Of a stretch of 64,000 nucleotides of DNA, positions 20,898-33,133 are shown in pieces. Origin of the DNA: Clitoria ternatea (taxonomy: Eukaryota; Streptophyta; Magnoliopsida; Fabales; Fabaceae). The notes beneath the pieces were generated by a model that saw only the letters and a program-made list of their open reading frames with translations, was not told the origin of the DNA and ran no database searches. The position numbers were made by a program, and so were the translations under genes. Positions within the stretch are counted from its first letter, which is position 1. Each line of letters opens with the position of its first letter. The stretch lies in contig CM075669.1 of assembly GCA_037962975.1 (NCBI GenBank), positions 190,224,501 to 190,288,500 on the forward strand, given 5' to 3'.

Positions 20898-23531
20898 TTA
20901 ATTGTTAGAAATAATCACTGGAAGGTTCTTATCTTCCTCTAAATATGCATACTTTAAATGTTCAGGAAGAGGTTTTAACTCTAACATAGGAGGCTGCATT
21001 ATTGAAGGAATCAACTTGGTTGAATTTGTCTCAGCAACTTGTACTTCAACATAATCAGATGTATTTGTAACTACTTTAATCAAATTATCACAGTTTGATT
21101 CTTTTGAAACAACATCTAGAACTATATTTTCTGTTTTAAGGGAGTTTGGATCATTATTATCATTAAGCAAATATTTCTCAATTTCAGCACACACATTGCA
21201 TTGATGAGAATCCATGCATGAATCACAAACAAATGAATCATAAAAATCAAACAATACAGGAAAATCAACATCATTAGACAACTTAATAATATTATCCTCA
21301 ACTAAATCAGTTATTAAGTCAATTTGAAAAACAGAATGATCCTCAGTAGGATGCTTCATAGCATCTAAAATGTTGAATTTAACCACACTATCTCCAAATT
21401 CCATAGAAAGTGTTCCTGCATGCACATCTATCTTTGTTCTAGCTGTTTTTAAGAATGGTCTACCTAAAATTATTGGAGCTTTATTGGTGGAATTCTCACT
21501 TTCCATATCTAGAACATAAAAATCTGCAGGAAAAATTAAATCATTAACTTTAACAAGGACATCTTCAATAATTCCTGCAGGATGTGCAGAGCTTCGATTT
21601 GCTAATTGTATAACCACACCTGTAGTTTGCAAAGGTCCAAGGGAAAGTGAAGTAAATATAGTCATAGGCATAACATTAATAGATGCACCTAAGTCTAGCA
21701 TGGCATTTTCAAATTTGTTATTGCCTATTATGCATGGAATGGTAAACGTCCCAGGGTCTTTACATTTTTCTGGTATATGTGACAAAGGTTTTTCAATTAA
21801 TGCAGACACATTTCTACTTATATTAATCCTTTCATTGCCTTTTAGTCTTCTTTTATTAGTGCATAGTTCTTTAAGGAATTTGGTATATCTTGGGATTTGC
21901 TTGATGGCTTCTAATAAAGGTATATGTACCTCTACTTTTCTAAATGTTTCCAAGATCTCCTCATCCATTTTCTTATTTTGTATAGATTTTTGTCTTTGTG
22001 GAAATGGAAGAGGGATATGTTGCTTATCAGGACCAGCTGCAGAAGGAGGATTTGTAAGAGATATATCATTACTATTATTACTTGAACTATCTAAAACTTC
22101 TTCTGCATGTTTTTCTATGACAATAGTATTTTTAGTTTGTTGTTGTTTTTCTGGTCCTTGGATAGCTTTACCAGATCTTAAAGTAATTGCACTTATATTT
22201 TTAGGATTGACAATTGTCTGAGCGGGCAACTTATCTGAACCTTGAGACTGCAAATGGTTTAAAGATGTAGCCAATTGACCAATCTGATTTTCAAGAGTCT
22301 GAATTGTAGCCTCAGTTCTTTTTTGGAAGTTCAGATTATCTACTGACATTTGCTTTATCAATTCCTCCAAATTTGATTTCTCAGTGGAAGGTGCAGCTAT
22401 TTGTGTAGCTTGTTGTTGTACATGAGGAGGTTGATATGGTCTGCTTGGTCCAGTATTTGCCTGAAAAGGTGCATGAGGTTGTTGTGAGGAATTACCCCAT
22501 CTTAAATTAGGGTGATTCCTCCAACCAAGATTATATCTGTTAGAAGAAAGATCATAATTATTTTGTTGTTGTGGCGGTCTGTTATTGTATAAGTTGGCAG
22601 CACATACTTGAGGATTTTCATCGGGAATTTTAGCTTCCTGCAGTGAAGGACAACAATTGGTATAATGATCTGATGAAGTACAGATAGAACATACCTTAGC
22701 AGGGGTTACAGGTTGTTGTTTTTGAGACACAATAATATTTTTCATAAGTGTTGTTAGTTCAGCAAATTTACTTTCCCATTTTTTATCTCCATCATTAGTA
22801 GTTTCAATTTCATGGACTCCTCTAATTACTACAGAATTATTTCTAGTGGCATGTTGTTGAGCATTAGCAGCCATGTTCTCAATTAAAGTTTTTGCTGCAT
22901 TTGTAGTTTTATTTTGCAAAGCACCACCACTAGCTGCATCAACCAAAGTTCTATCCATTGGATTAAGACCTTCATAGAAATATTGTATGAGAAGTTGATC
23001 CGTAATTTGGTGATGGGGACAACTAGCACACAATCTTTTAAATCTTTCCTAGTATTCATAAAGATTTTCCTGGTCATGTTGCCGGATGCCACATATTTCT
23101 TTTCTAATTGAGGAAGTTCTTGAAGCGGGGAAAAATTTTTCAAGAAACATTTTCTTTAAGTCATCCCAACTTGTAATAGAGCCAGGAGGAAGGTAAAATA
23201 ACCAATCCTCAGCGATATCTTCTAGGGAGAAAGGAAAAGCTTTAAGTTTTACATGTTCTTCTGAAACCTCTTCAGGTTTCATGGTAGAGCAAAGGATATG
23301 AAATGCTTTTAAGTGTTTATGAGGATCTTCACCTGCACGACCATGAAACTTTGGTAACAAATGAACTAAACCAGTTTTAAGCACAAAAGGAACATCTTCC
23401 TCAGGATATAAGATGCATGATGTTTGATTAGTGACATCTGGTGTAGCTAGTTCTTTTAATGTCTTTTCAGCCATGTTATGCAAATACTCAGAAGTTGAAG
23501 GTTTAGTTTCACTATTTATGCTATTAGGTAG

Positions 23532-23594
<63 letters not shown>

Positions 23595-23687
23595 TAATAG
23601 TTTCTTAGATGATCTAACTAATTGATGAAATGTTCTATCTATTTCAGGATCAAAAGAATATAGTGGCTTGGGATTAGATCTAGTCAT
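20898..23687 (-). pseudogene. Athila-like Gag and aspartic protease
   Basis: The likely start is MTRSNPKPLYSF at 23687, an Athila-type Gag N-terminus; an in-frame ATG at 23714 lies upstream. A run of about 20 Asn follows, encoded by a trinucleotide repeat. The capsid region holds a TAG at 23049-23051 (NLYEY stop ERFKR; Trp in relatives). Further on come the zinc-knuckle-like CSICTSSDHYTNCCPSL, a Gln/Pro/Asn-rich linker and the protease with active-site DLGASINVMP near 21690. The frame ends at 20898 by the one-base deletion at the pol boundary. Confidence 0.9.
23535..23594. repeat. (ATT)20 microsatellite inside gag
   Basis: About 60 bases of uninterrupted ATT on the plus strand, AAT on the coding strand, encode a run of about 20 Asn near the Gag N-terminus. 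Confidence 0.95.
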
Positions 23688-23990
23688 GCACAACACATCT
23701 ACATATATTGTCACAAAATACTACAACTATGTAATAAAAGGAAAAAGTTATCATTTTAATTATGAAATACTTAGAACATATATTTAAAAATTTAAAGATT
23801 TTTTATATTTATATTTTTTTCAATGGTTGAAAATGAGATTACTAGAAAATGAATAAGAATATAATAAAGTAGAATTTTTTTTTATTTTTTATATGCTCAC
23901 ATTCAACCAAACCTTAATATCTTCAATACACCTACAAAAAAAATGTAAAATATATTAGATAGTTGAATGTAAATAATTAGGACCAAAGGT
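23688..23990 (-). other. Short untranslated leader of Athila-like element
   Basis: AT-rich leader between the primer site and the gag start, with no ORF or motif that I can name. Confidence 0.6.
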
Positions 23991-24007
23991 CCCCGGCAAC
24001 GGCGCCA
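23991..24007 (-). other. Primer binding site, tRNA-Asp
   Basis: The plus strand reads ccccggcaacggcgcca, which equals the 3' end of plant tRNA-Asp including CCA's first bases, so the minus strand is its complement. It lies four bases from the 5' LTR. Asp priming is a hallmark of the Athila/Calypso lineage. Confidence 0.9.
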
Positions 24008-24011
24008 AATT

Positions 24012-25611
24012 TGACACGCTGTCGTTGTCGGGTCAAATAAAAAAATTAATATAGTATAAGGTGAACAACCTTAGTCGTCTCTCGAGGACCTTAGTTCAAT
24101 TAGTTACACTCAATTTAGTTATAATAAAGGGGGGTTTGTGTTGAGCTTGAAAGGAAAATTAAGTGATTATATGATAGTGCAAAAAGTAAATTTATGAGTA
24201 GGAATAATCAAATTTAGAAACAACCAACCCAAGGAATTAATAAATCTTTAGTTAACTAATCATTGTTCACAAATATGATTAAATATAATTAATTTCTCAA
24301 TCTTGAATCATTTGGAATCCCTAAATGATTATATTCTGGAAAATCTTCTAGAATTGAATTAATGAACTAATAAGAATAATCAATCGATATATTCTTATTA
24401 ATTACTAAAATAACTTTAAGACCATAATTTGATTGAGTTAAGAAACTAAATAGAAATCTCTTATTTAGTAACTTAATCTTTGTTCTCAAATTGATTATTG
24501 ATTAACCAACCAACATCAGTTTAGATTATAGATTGTTTAATTATATATCAATCGGTTATACACTTAAATAATCTACCATTATAAGTGCTTGAGAAACAAA
24601 GAAAAGTAATTATCTTTAATCAAAATATTAAGAGCAAGAACTCAAAGTTAACATAAAGAAAAATTAAATTCCTTGAGTTGATTTTAAAAGATTAAGCTTC
24701 CATGATAATTTTTAACAATGAAAGCTAATATTAAATTTACTAAAACTTTGATTATAAAAGTAAATAACAAATAATAAAATTAACTTACTTGATATTGAGG
24801 AAGGGAAATGAAAACCATAACTTGAAGGATGGAATATAGAACAAGGAGATAAAGCAAAAGAAAGAACTAAAACTTAAGAAGCTAAAACAAAGATATAGAA
24901 TTATAATGGAAACTAAAGCATGTATTTCTTATGTATTTCTTGTGTATCTCCCTTACAACTTCAAGCATCTATTTATAGGCAAGATATGATGATACTATAC
25001 ATTCATTTTCTGATTATTAATGCATTTTTTCAACATTGGTGGGCTTGAAATTACAATAATTCAAAAGAAGATAATGGTAGGTGTTGAAATTCATTCTCCT
25101 CTTTATCTTCTCCACCTTGCGAGTCCAATATGACCTTCTAGATGGCCGAATTTTGAAACACCTTCAACATGAAAGTTGTAGATCTCTGTCTTATTGAGAA
25201 TTTGGCGCAAGAATCAGGTCATTTGGACATCTAGAGCTCCAGATATCTGTATTTTGGTGAACTATGTCAATGCTAGTGGGACACATGAGGGCTGATTGAT
25301 TCAAGCTCCATTTATTTATTTTTTCCAGATGCAAAATAACCAAATTTGATCATCATGATGTAGCCCTCTGTCTTAGCTTTCCATGGGCTCCAAGATTATC
25401 CCATTTGGATCACAAAAGCCCAAGTTATGGTCAAAATAAGGCAAGATACTCAAGATACATACAAAAAAACAAAAATTGAAACATATATACATAATACTTC
25501 AATTTAACTAAACAACATAAAACTTAATTAAAATACTATTATTAAACATAGTAATTATATAATAAACCCCAAGTGTAAAACTATAAGAAGTGTATTAAAA
25601 TTGATTTATCA
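24012..25611 (-). repeat. 5' LTR of Athila-like element
   Basis: The 1600-base LTR has a minus-strand TATAAATA at 24969-24977. It differs from the other LTR by about five base changes and one 4-base indel. Confidence 0.93.
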
Positions 25612-26068
25612 CTAGTGAGGATTGAGTTCTTGAGTGTGGGACACTAGGAAGCTGCAATTGCTCATAGCTTGTAATCTCTAAACTTCAATAGTGGAAATCC
25701 TTCAAGTGGGTTGCTTGAAGGCGAGACGTACACCGGGGTTGGTGGAACTCATTAAATTGGTTTGCAAGCTCTTCTCCCTTACTCTTTTACATTTATATAC
25801 TGCACTTAATTGATTTGGATTGATTGATTGTGATTTGGATACTTGAGTTTGCTTGATTTAGTTAACCTTGAACATTGCATACCAAGTGTTTGATAAATTA
25901 TCTCAGCTATATCTATCTCTTGTTTTGCATTGTCTTTTGCATTGTACTTGACTTCACTTGCACAATTTCTAAACTTGTGATAAAAGAACTAAGTTCAAAG
26001 GCATTCCAAGAAAAGTTTTAAAAACTCAATTCACCCCCCTCTTGAGTATTGAGGCCACTTGAATAACA
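25612..26068 (+). repeat. 3' LTR of copia element, second part
   Basis: After the CTAGT duplication (25612-25616) the copia LTR resumes and matches 3996-4452. It ends AATAACA at 26068, followed by target copy AATGT. Confidence 0.92.
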
Positions 26069-26349
26069 AATGTACATGGCCCAAAAGTGGCCCAAATGAC
26101 CTTGTAAGGTCCAAATCAAACCTATAAGCCTAGAGAATCTAACTAAGGAGTATGTTACAAGTAGAGTATGAGTAGATCCTCAAGAAGTCTTCATTTGGCT
26201 TGGGCCCACTCAAGGAGAGGAATAAAGATAAGGCCTGATGGGTGCTCTCTTTGGCCCTTTTGGTCTTGGCCCTTGTGAGAGGACCTTTGTATGCTTCAAG
26301 TCCTTTTTCTAAGATGGTGTAAGGGTGCTCCCTTAGTGTGTCCTCATTA
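26069..26349 (-). repeat. 3' LTR of Reina-like element, inner part
   Basis: Continues 3020 after the copia target duplication (26069-26073) and matches 33665-33946. It ends CTCATTA at 26349, next to the polypurine tract. The last codons of pol read into it. Confidence 0.9.
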
Positions 26350-29300
26350 TGCTCCCCCTCTTCGAAATAAGTTGTCCTAAAATCTAAGGCATTATCCTCT
26401 TCAACTAAGTCAAAGGGAGATAAATCAGAAATATTGAAGGAAGCACTCACTCCATAATCTGCTGGCAAATCAAGGACATAAGCATTATTATTCATTTTCT
26501 TTATGATTTGGAAAGCCCGATCACCTCCAGGATCAAGTTTGGATTTGCGTAAGTTTGGAAATCTCTCTTTTTGAAGGTGTAACCAAACCCAATCTCCAAC
26601 CTCAAAGGTGATATCCTTTCGCTTCTTATTGGCACAACGAGCATAGTGTTCATTCTTAGTTTGAATTTGGTCTTTAACCTTCTTATGAAAATCTTTGATA
26701 AATTTGGCCTTTGCCTCTCCATCCATATGAAGGATGGAATCAGAAACCTCAATAGGCAAAAGGTCCAAAGGAGTGAGAGGGTTAAAACCATAAACAACTT
26801 CAAATGGACTATGCTTGGGTATGGAGTATTGTACCCTATTATATGAAAACTCAATGTGGGGCAAACACTCATCCCAAGATTTAACATTTTTAAGCACTAA
26901 GACCCTAAGAAGTTGAGAGAGAGTCCTGTTTACTACCTCTGTTTGTCCATCCGTTTGAGGATGACAAGTAGTGGAAAAGAGAAGCTTCGTTCCTAGCCTT
27001 GACCAAAGAGTTTTCCAAAAATAGCTTAGGAATTTGGTGTCCCTATCAGAAATTATGGTTTTAGGAACACCATGAAGTCTTACAATCTCTTTGGAAAAGA
27101 GTTTAGCAATATGACTAGCATCATCTACCTTGTGACAAGGGATGAAGTGAGCCATCTTACTAAACTTATCCACAACCACAAAGATAGAATCCATTTCCCT
27201 TTGGGTCTTAGGCAATCCTAACATAAAATCCATAGATATATCAATCCAAGGTGTAGTAGGTGTTGATAAAGGAGTATATAAACCACTAGGCGAAAGTTTT
27301 GATTTTACTTTTCTATACACTATACACTTAGCACAATGTTTTTGGACATCTTTTTTTATTTTTGGCTAATAGAAGTGTTCATGTAATATGCATAATGTTT
27401 TATCTCTTCCAAAATGGCCCATTAAGCCTCCCTCATGGCTTTCTCTAAGTAAAAGATCTCTTAAAGAACTTTTAGGAATGCAAAGTCTATTGGCTTTGAA
27501 AAGATAGCCATCTAAAATGTAGAAGCCTTTATGAGATGAAGATATGGAAGATGAGTTGAAGATGGCAGAAAAATCAAGGTCATTTGGATACAAAGACCTA
27601 ATCTCATCAAGCCCAATAACTTTGGCTCCTAGGGAGGTAAGTAAAGAGTGCCTCCTAGATAAAGCATCAGCCACAGTATTGGATTTTCCATTTTTATACT
27701 TTATGACATAGGGAAATTGTTCCAAATACTCAACCCACTTAGCATGCCTCTTATTTAACTTATGTTGCCCTTTAATGAATTTGAGGGATTGATGATCACT
27801 ATGTATGACAAACTCTTTGGGAATCAAGTAGTGTTCCCAAGTTTGTAGGGCTCTAATTAAGGCATAAAACTCTTTATCATATGTGGGATAATTGATGGCT
27901 GCCCCATTAAGCTTTTCACTGAAGAAAGCAATGGGGTGACCTTCTTGTAAAAGCACAGCTCCTATATCCACATTAGATGCATCACACTTAAGCTCAAATG
28001 TTTTAGAAAAATTTAGAAGTGATAAAATTGAAGCATGAGTGAGGCGATCTTTGAGATCTAGCAAAGCTTTTTCTTGCCTTGGTCCCCAAATAAAAGGAAC
28101 ATTCTTTTTCACCAATTCATTCAAAGGGGAGGCTAAGGTAGAAAAATCCTTCACAAATCTCCGATAAAAACTTGCAAGATAATGGAAACTTCTGATGTCA
28201 CTCACATTTTTGGGTGTGGGTCAATCTTGGATGGCCTTAACCTTTGAGCGATCTACCTCTACACCTTTTAAACTAACTACAAATCCAAGAAAGACAATGC
28301 TATCCATGCCAAAAGAACATTTGTCAAGGTTTGCATAAAGATTGTTTGTTCTTAGGGCAAGCATAACTTGTCTAAGGTGGTTTAGATGAGAGGTCATGGT
28401 CTTTGAATAGATTAAAATGTCATCAAAATAGACCACAATAAAATGCCCAATGAATTCCCTTAAAACATGGTTCATGAGTCTCATGAATGTACTTGGTGCG
28501 TTAGTTAAGCCAAAAGGCTTAACTAACCACTCATATAGTCCAAGTTTGATTTTAAAAGCGACTTTCCATTCATCTCCTTCTTTGATTCTTATTTGGTGAT
28601 AGCCACTTTTAAGATCAATCTTAGAAAATATTGTAGAACCACTAAGCTCATCAAGCATATCATCAAGTCTAGGTATAGGATGCCTATACTTGATGGTGAT
28701 GTTATTGATGACTCTACAATTGGTGCACATTCTCCATGAACCAACCTTTTAGGGACAAGTAAAACAGGTAAAGCACATGGGCTTAAACTCTCTCTAATCC
28801 AACCCTTAAAAATTAGTTCATTCACTTGATTTTCAATTTCAAGGATTTCCTTAGGATTACATCTATATGCAGGCCTATTAGGTAAACTAGCACCAGGAAT
28901 TAAATCAATTTGATGTTCAATGCCCCTAATAGGAGGTAAGCCTTTTGGGATGTCTTTTGGAAAAAGGTCTTTAAATTCATTTAAAATATTTTGAATCCCT
29001 TTGGGCAAAGGAGGAGGAAGATTGCCCATTGAGCACAAAGAAGTGCTAGGGGTGTATTTTGCATACATGATCAAGCATGGTTTATGTGAAACCATGGCAT
29101 GTTTCACATCATATTTGGTGGCCAAAAGATTGGCACTAGAGTCATCATAGACAACAACTCTTTTTCCTTTATCTTCTTTTTTATTTTTCTTAGTTTTTCC
29201 TAGATGATCTGAAGAAGATCCTAACTCTCTATCTCTTTTAATCTTCATTTGTAATTGATCTTTAGCTACTTGTTGTGGAGTTAGGGGGTGTAAAACTATC

Positions 29301-29790
29301 TTTTTACCATCTAGTTTGAAAGTGAGGGTGTTAGTGAACCCCTCATGGATGACCTTTCTATCAAATTGCCAAGGTCTTCCTAGCAAAGTATGAGTTGCCT
29401 CCATAGGTACTACATCACAATTAACTTCATCTTTATATGTTCCTATGGTGAAATTTATTAAGACTTTCTTATTAACTAACATCTCTCCCTTTTCATTAAT
29501 CCATTGTAACTTATAAGGTATAGGGTGATCTATTAGTTCTAAGCCCATTTTATGCACTAGTCTTTGACTTACCACATTAGCACAACTCCCACTATCCATA
29601 ATGAGAGAACATAATTTGTCATTTATGCAACATCTTGTATAAAAGATGTTCTCTCTTTGTGTAGTATCATTTAGCTTATCATGACTACCAAGTAATCTTC
29701 TAATCAGGTAAAGCTCACCATCATCCCCTAAAATATGCTCACTGTCATATGAATCACTACTTGAGTTATCACTTGAAGAGTGAGTATCAG
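26139..29790 (-). pseudogene. Reina-like Pol: protease, RT, RNase H, integrase
   Basis: From the right: aspartic protease with MDSGSCANVV at 29599, RT with VVYFDDILIYSK, RNase H (FELKCDASNVDIGAVLLQ) and integrase (DISMDFMLGLP, ISDRDTKFLS, DGQTEVVNRT), then a C-terminal region with FNISDLSPF and EGEHNEDTL. The last 70 residues lie inside the 3' LTR, ending at 26139. A frameshift near 28745 splits protease from RT. TGA at 28221-28223 and TAG at 27366-27368 both replace Trp codons in the same frame. Catalytic residues are kept, so decay came after mobility was lost. Confidence 0.92.
26350..26366 (-). other. Polypurine tract of Reina-like element
   Basis: The minus strand reads GAAGAGGGGGAGCA directly before the LTR start at 26349. 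Confidence 0.8.
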
Positions 29791-30840
29791 AATTAGACTC
29801 TGATTGACTTGAGTAGGTTCCATATTTTTCAAAACTATAGTTCTTTTTGTTGGACAGTCAGAAGCAATGTGACCTCTACCAAGGTATTTAAAACATTTAA
29901 TGGTAGATGATCTAGAGGATTGTGGTTTAGATGTAGATTCATGCTTGTCTCTTTGATTCCTAAAGACTTTTCCATTTTTATGCAACTCACTTTGAGGTTC
30001 GGAAGATGAAGTGTCCACTTCCCTCTCCCTAGGGTTTCTATCAAACTTACCCTTATGATCTTGTCCTACCCACTTAGGCTTATAGGCTCTATTTTCCTCA
30101 CTATAGGCTTCCCTCTCTTTGTATTGGCTCTCTACCTTAGTGCACTGGTGAAGTAGTTCTTCAATGTCTACATGTGGAAGGAGTTCTACTCTATTCTTAA
30201 TGTTCCTATTAAGGCCATGCAAAAACCTATGCATTAGGGTTTCCTCATCTTCTTCTAGGTTTACCCTAATCATAGCTATCTCTAAAGATTTGTAGTAGTC
30301 TTCTACACTTTTTGACCCTTGGGTGAGTCTATTTAGCTTTGCTAATAGCTCCCCTATATAGTAGCTAGGAACATAACATTTTCTTAAAAGAGCTTTTAAA
30401 TCCAACCAATCATCTATTGGTGGAAAATTATCTTTCTTTCTCTCTTTACACACTTGAGACCACCATACTAAGGCATAGTTTTGAAATGAGAGGGTGGCCA
30501 TCCTAACCTTCTTTTCATCTTTTATTTGATGTGAGTTAAAGATTTGTTCTACTCTCATTTCCCATTCTAGATAAGCCTCTATGTCACTCTTGCCATGAAA
30601 TGGGGGTATTTCTAATTTGACTTCTCTTAAGCCTATATCTTATCTTTTATGCTCATGGTGCCTTCTTTGCCTAGGCTCTTCTTCACTATCACTATTATTA
30701 TGCCTATGATTTCTTTGATTTCTATGTCTAGTTCTAGGGTTTTCATTATGCTCAAGATTTGTTAACCTAGCATTGATGTTATTCAAGCTATCCATTATGT
30801 TATGAAGCATAGTTTTATTCTCCCTATCACTAGAAGACAT
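29728..30840 (-). pseudogene. Reina-like Gag
   Basis: Starts MSSSDRENKTMLHNIMDS at 30840 with an Arg/His-rich segment, then a TAA at 30642-30640. The frame continues with the retrotransposon Gag core (YALVWWSQVCKERK, VEDYYKSLEIA). The zinc knuckle reads CFKYLGRGHIASDC: Tyr (codon at 29884-29886) replaces the second Cys. Near 29800-29820 a frameshift leads away from a Ser/Asp-rich link to the protease. Confidence 0.88.
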
Positions 30841-33119
30841 CTTTTAGTGTTGTCAAAGAAATTCAAGACACAAACAAAGGATGTATAGACAAGCTAGTCG
30901 AGGATGATGAATGCAAAAGAAGTGAAAGAAAACACATAACAATCCTAAAATATGAATACTAGGTTTCTATCCTAAGGGAAAAACAAGATCCTAGGTTGTC
31001 TTTTACTATGTTAATCCTATGTTGCTTATGAAAGTCCTAGGTTGGCTTTAATCTAAGTTGATTATGATTGTCCTAGGTTGCTTCTAACAATTAACTAACC
31101 CTAGAAGAGCTAACCAATTCAGTTTACCAAGTAGTTAACCTAACAAAATTAGTTCAACTAACTAGCCAACACCTAACAAACCCTAACTAGAAGTAGTTAT
31201 TTAGTTATGGAAGTTGTAACAAAGTCTAACAACCCTAACCAATTAACTAATTTGGTTATGATCTAGTTAAGACCTAAAACTAATTTCGGTTATGATTAGT
31301 TGAAATAACTAGAATTAGTTCCAACCACCAACTAACTAACCTAATTAGTTAAGACAAGCAACTAACTAACAATTATTAGTTATAACCAACAACTAACTAA
31401 CAAACAAAATAACAACCAAATGCAAATGCTCTAGCCTAGCCAAAATTACCAAGAGTAAATGAAAGTTAATAGTGTCCAAAGTCCAATGTCCAAAAGGTTT
31501 GTCCAAAATACAAGACAAAAACCTAATACACCAAGCCTAAGAATTGAAAATTTGCCTAAATTCTACTAGTTACAAGGCTTTGCTTCCTTTACACTTTTCT
31601 TCAAGCTCTTCCTTGATGTGCAAGTTCCACCTCACCTAGAAAAACAAGACAAAACAAAACACTCCAAACAAAATTGTTACTGAATTCAAGTAAAAAGATA
31701 AAACCTCATAAGTGTATCTCTCAAGAAGCTCCTCACAACTCTTACCTTTGCTTTTGATGTCAAGTTCACCCAAGAAATGTACAATCTCACCTTTAGTGTT
31801 CCAATATGCTACCCTCAAGGTTTTGAGAAGGTAAATTATCAAGAGTTTGAAGAAAAGACAACTTCAAAGACAAAACTTGGAAGGAAAAATGACAAACTAA
31901 AAATGCTTAAGAAGAAAAGGCTACTCAAAGTGGAAAATGTTTTTGGATTTTTAAATGACAAGACACTAAAGCAATAAATGTTCAAAAAATAAAGGCTACA
32001 CTAGGATAAGAATTTTGAAATTGAAGACAAAACTAAACAAACAAGAAACTAAAATGCACTCAACAAAAGGAAAGGATAAAACTAAACCTAGAGACTCTAA
32101 AGTTACAATCACTATCAAGCAAGTAAGGTCCAAATGAAACTATATTGAGACTTAGGTAAACAATTCATTTCAAGTACAAAGGAATTTCAAAAAGTGTTAT
32201 TAAACTTGGTGGCTTACTTCACACTTTTTCTTAATGAGGCTTCTTCTTCTTTTTCACACCATTTTCAATTTTTAGAAGTATAGGGCTTTTGTTTTTCTTT
32301 TCTCTTTTGTAGATTTTCTTTTCTTTTTAATGCCTCTTGTAATTTTGTTTTTCAATTCACAACACCACTCAAAATAAAACCCTAAAACCGAAATGAACAA
32401 TGCCAAAACAAGTTTAAATGTCTCTTCTTGCTTAAGGGAAAAATATTTACAACCTTCTTCCAAAAGGAGTGGAAGGACTTTGGTCAATTCTTTTTGACAA
32501 AATTTTCTTTAATGCAACAAAATGAAAACCGAGTATGAAATGTATTCCTAATGTGCATTCACAAACAAAATTAACCTAGAAAGGAACTAAGAATGGAAAC
32601 TAACAATCCTAACAATGAGATGACTTTTGGAGGGTCTTAAAATGAGACCTCCTAACAAGACAAGAGTGGAACCTTGGGAGCTTAGTCAAGATGCTTGAAC
32701 TAACTCCTAATCACACGGTTATGCACTTGCTAAAAAGGAGAAAAAAATACAAAACCTAGAACACTAGACAAGGTTCCACATGGCACACAACAACTAACTC
32801 CTATTTGGCTCTAACTACTAACTAACAATTGAACAACTTCTAACAACTAAACAACAAACTATAACTGAAATACCTAAGTGCCAAATCTGAATTTTAATAA
32901 CACAAAGCAATAACTCAAACAACAATATGCAAGAAATTAAAGAAATGGAAACAACTAACACAAAAGCTCAAAAGAACATCAAACTTTTTATGACTTTTCT
33001 ACTTTAACATGGCAACAGTAAGGCAAGTAGATGATATGAACAACAAATTCCAGCCAGCAAAACAAAGTTAAAACCAAAACTAAAAGAGGAAGAAGAGTAG
33101 GAAAAGAACCTCCCAAGAT
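30841..33119 (-). other. 2.3-kb untranslated leader of Reina-like element
   Basis: No coding sequence is seen. The part 31080-31430 is a degenerate run of AACTAA/TTAGTT-type words. The region 31960-32560 is A-rich with runs of aaactaaa. Such a long leader is unusual for a small Ty3/gypsy element and may hold degenerate extra sequence. Confidence 0.6.
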
Positions 33120-33131
33120 CAAGTGATACCA
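33120..33131 (-). other. Primer binding site of Reina-like element
   Basis: The minus strand reads TGGTATCACTTG two bases after the 5' LTR. The first eight bases match the tRNA-Met site TGGTATCA, and the rest has changed. Confidence 0.65.
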
Positions 33132-33133
33132 AA

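Larger units (their letters stand above)
12463..25611 (-). mobile_element. Athila-like Ty3/gypsy retrotransposon carrying extra genes
   Basis: The minus-strand element is about 13.1 kb. LTRs of 1604 bases (12463-14066) and 1600 bases (24012-25611) start TGA and end TCA, with target duplication CTAGT at 12458-12462 and 25612-25616. The primer site matches tRNA-Asp, as in Athila and Calypso. Order in its own direction: LTR, PBS, gag-protease, RT-RNase H, integrase, then a 4-kb region with a viral-like cysteine-rich ORF, a LOG-like gene and a small membrane ORF, then PPT and LTR. I count about five substitutions and one 4-base indel between the LTRs, so insertion was very recent, yet gag and pol are damaged. 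Confidence 0.93.
3021..26068 (+). mobile_element. SIRE/Maximus-like Ty1/copia retrotransposon with accessory ORF3
   Basis: LTRs begin TGTGTTTG and end AATAACA. Target duplications AATGT lie at 3016-3020 and 26069-26073. A tRNA-Met primer site and polypurine tract abut the LTRs. Order: 5' LTR, gag, protease-integrase-RT-RNase H in copia order, a third ORF, PPT, 3' LTR. The third ORF downstream of pol, two zinc knuckles in Gag and the long Gag place it in the SIRE/Maximus group. The 3' LTR is split by an Athila-like element at 12463-25611. Without that insertion the element is about 9.9 kb. Confidence 0.93.

Noticed and set aside
23431..23625. Plus-strand ORF with a long Leu run
   Set aside because: It is the complement of the AAT repeat coding for Asn in Gag.
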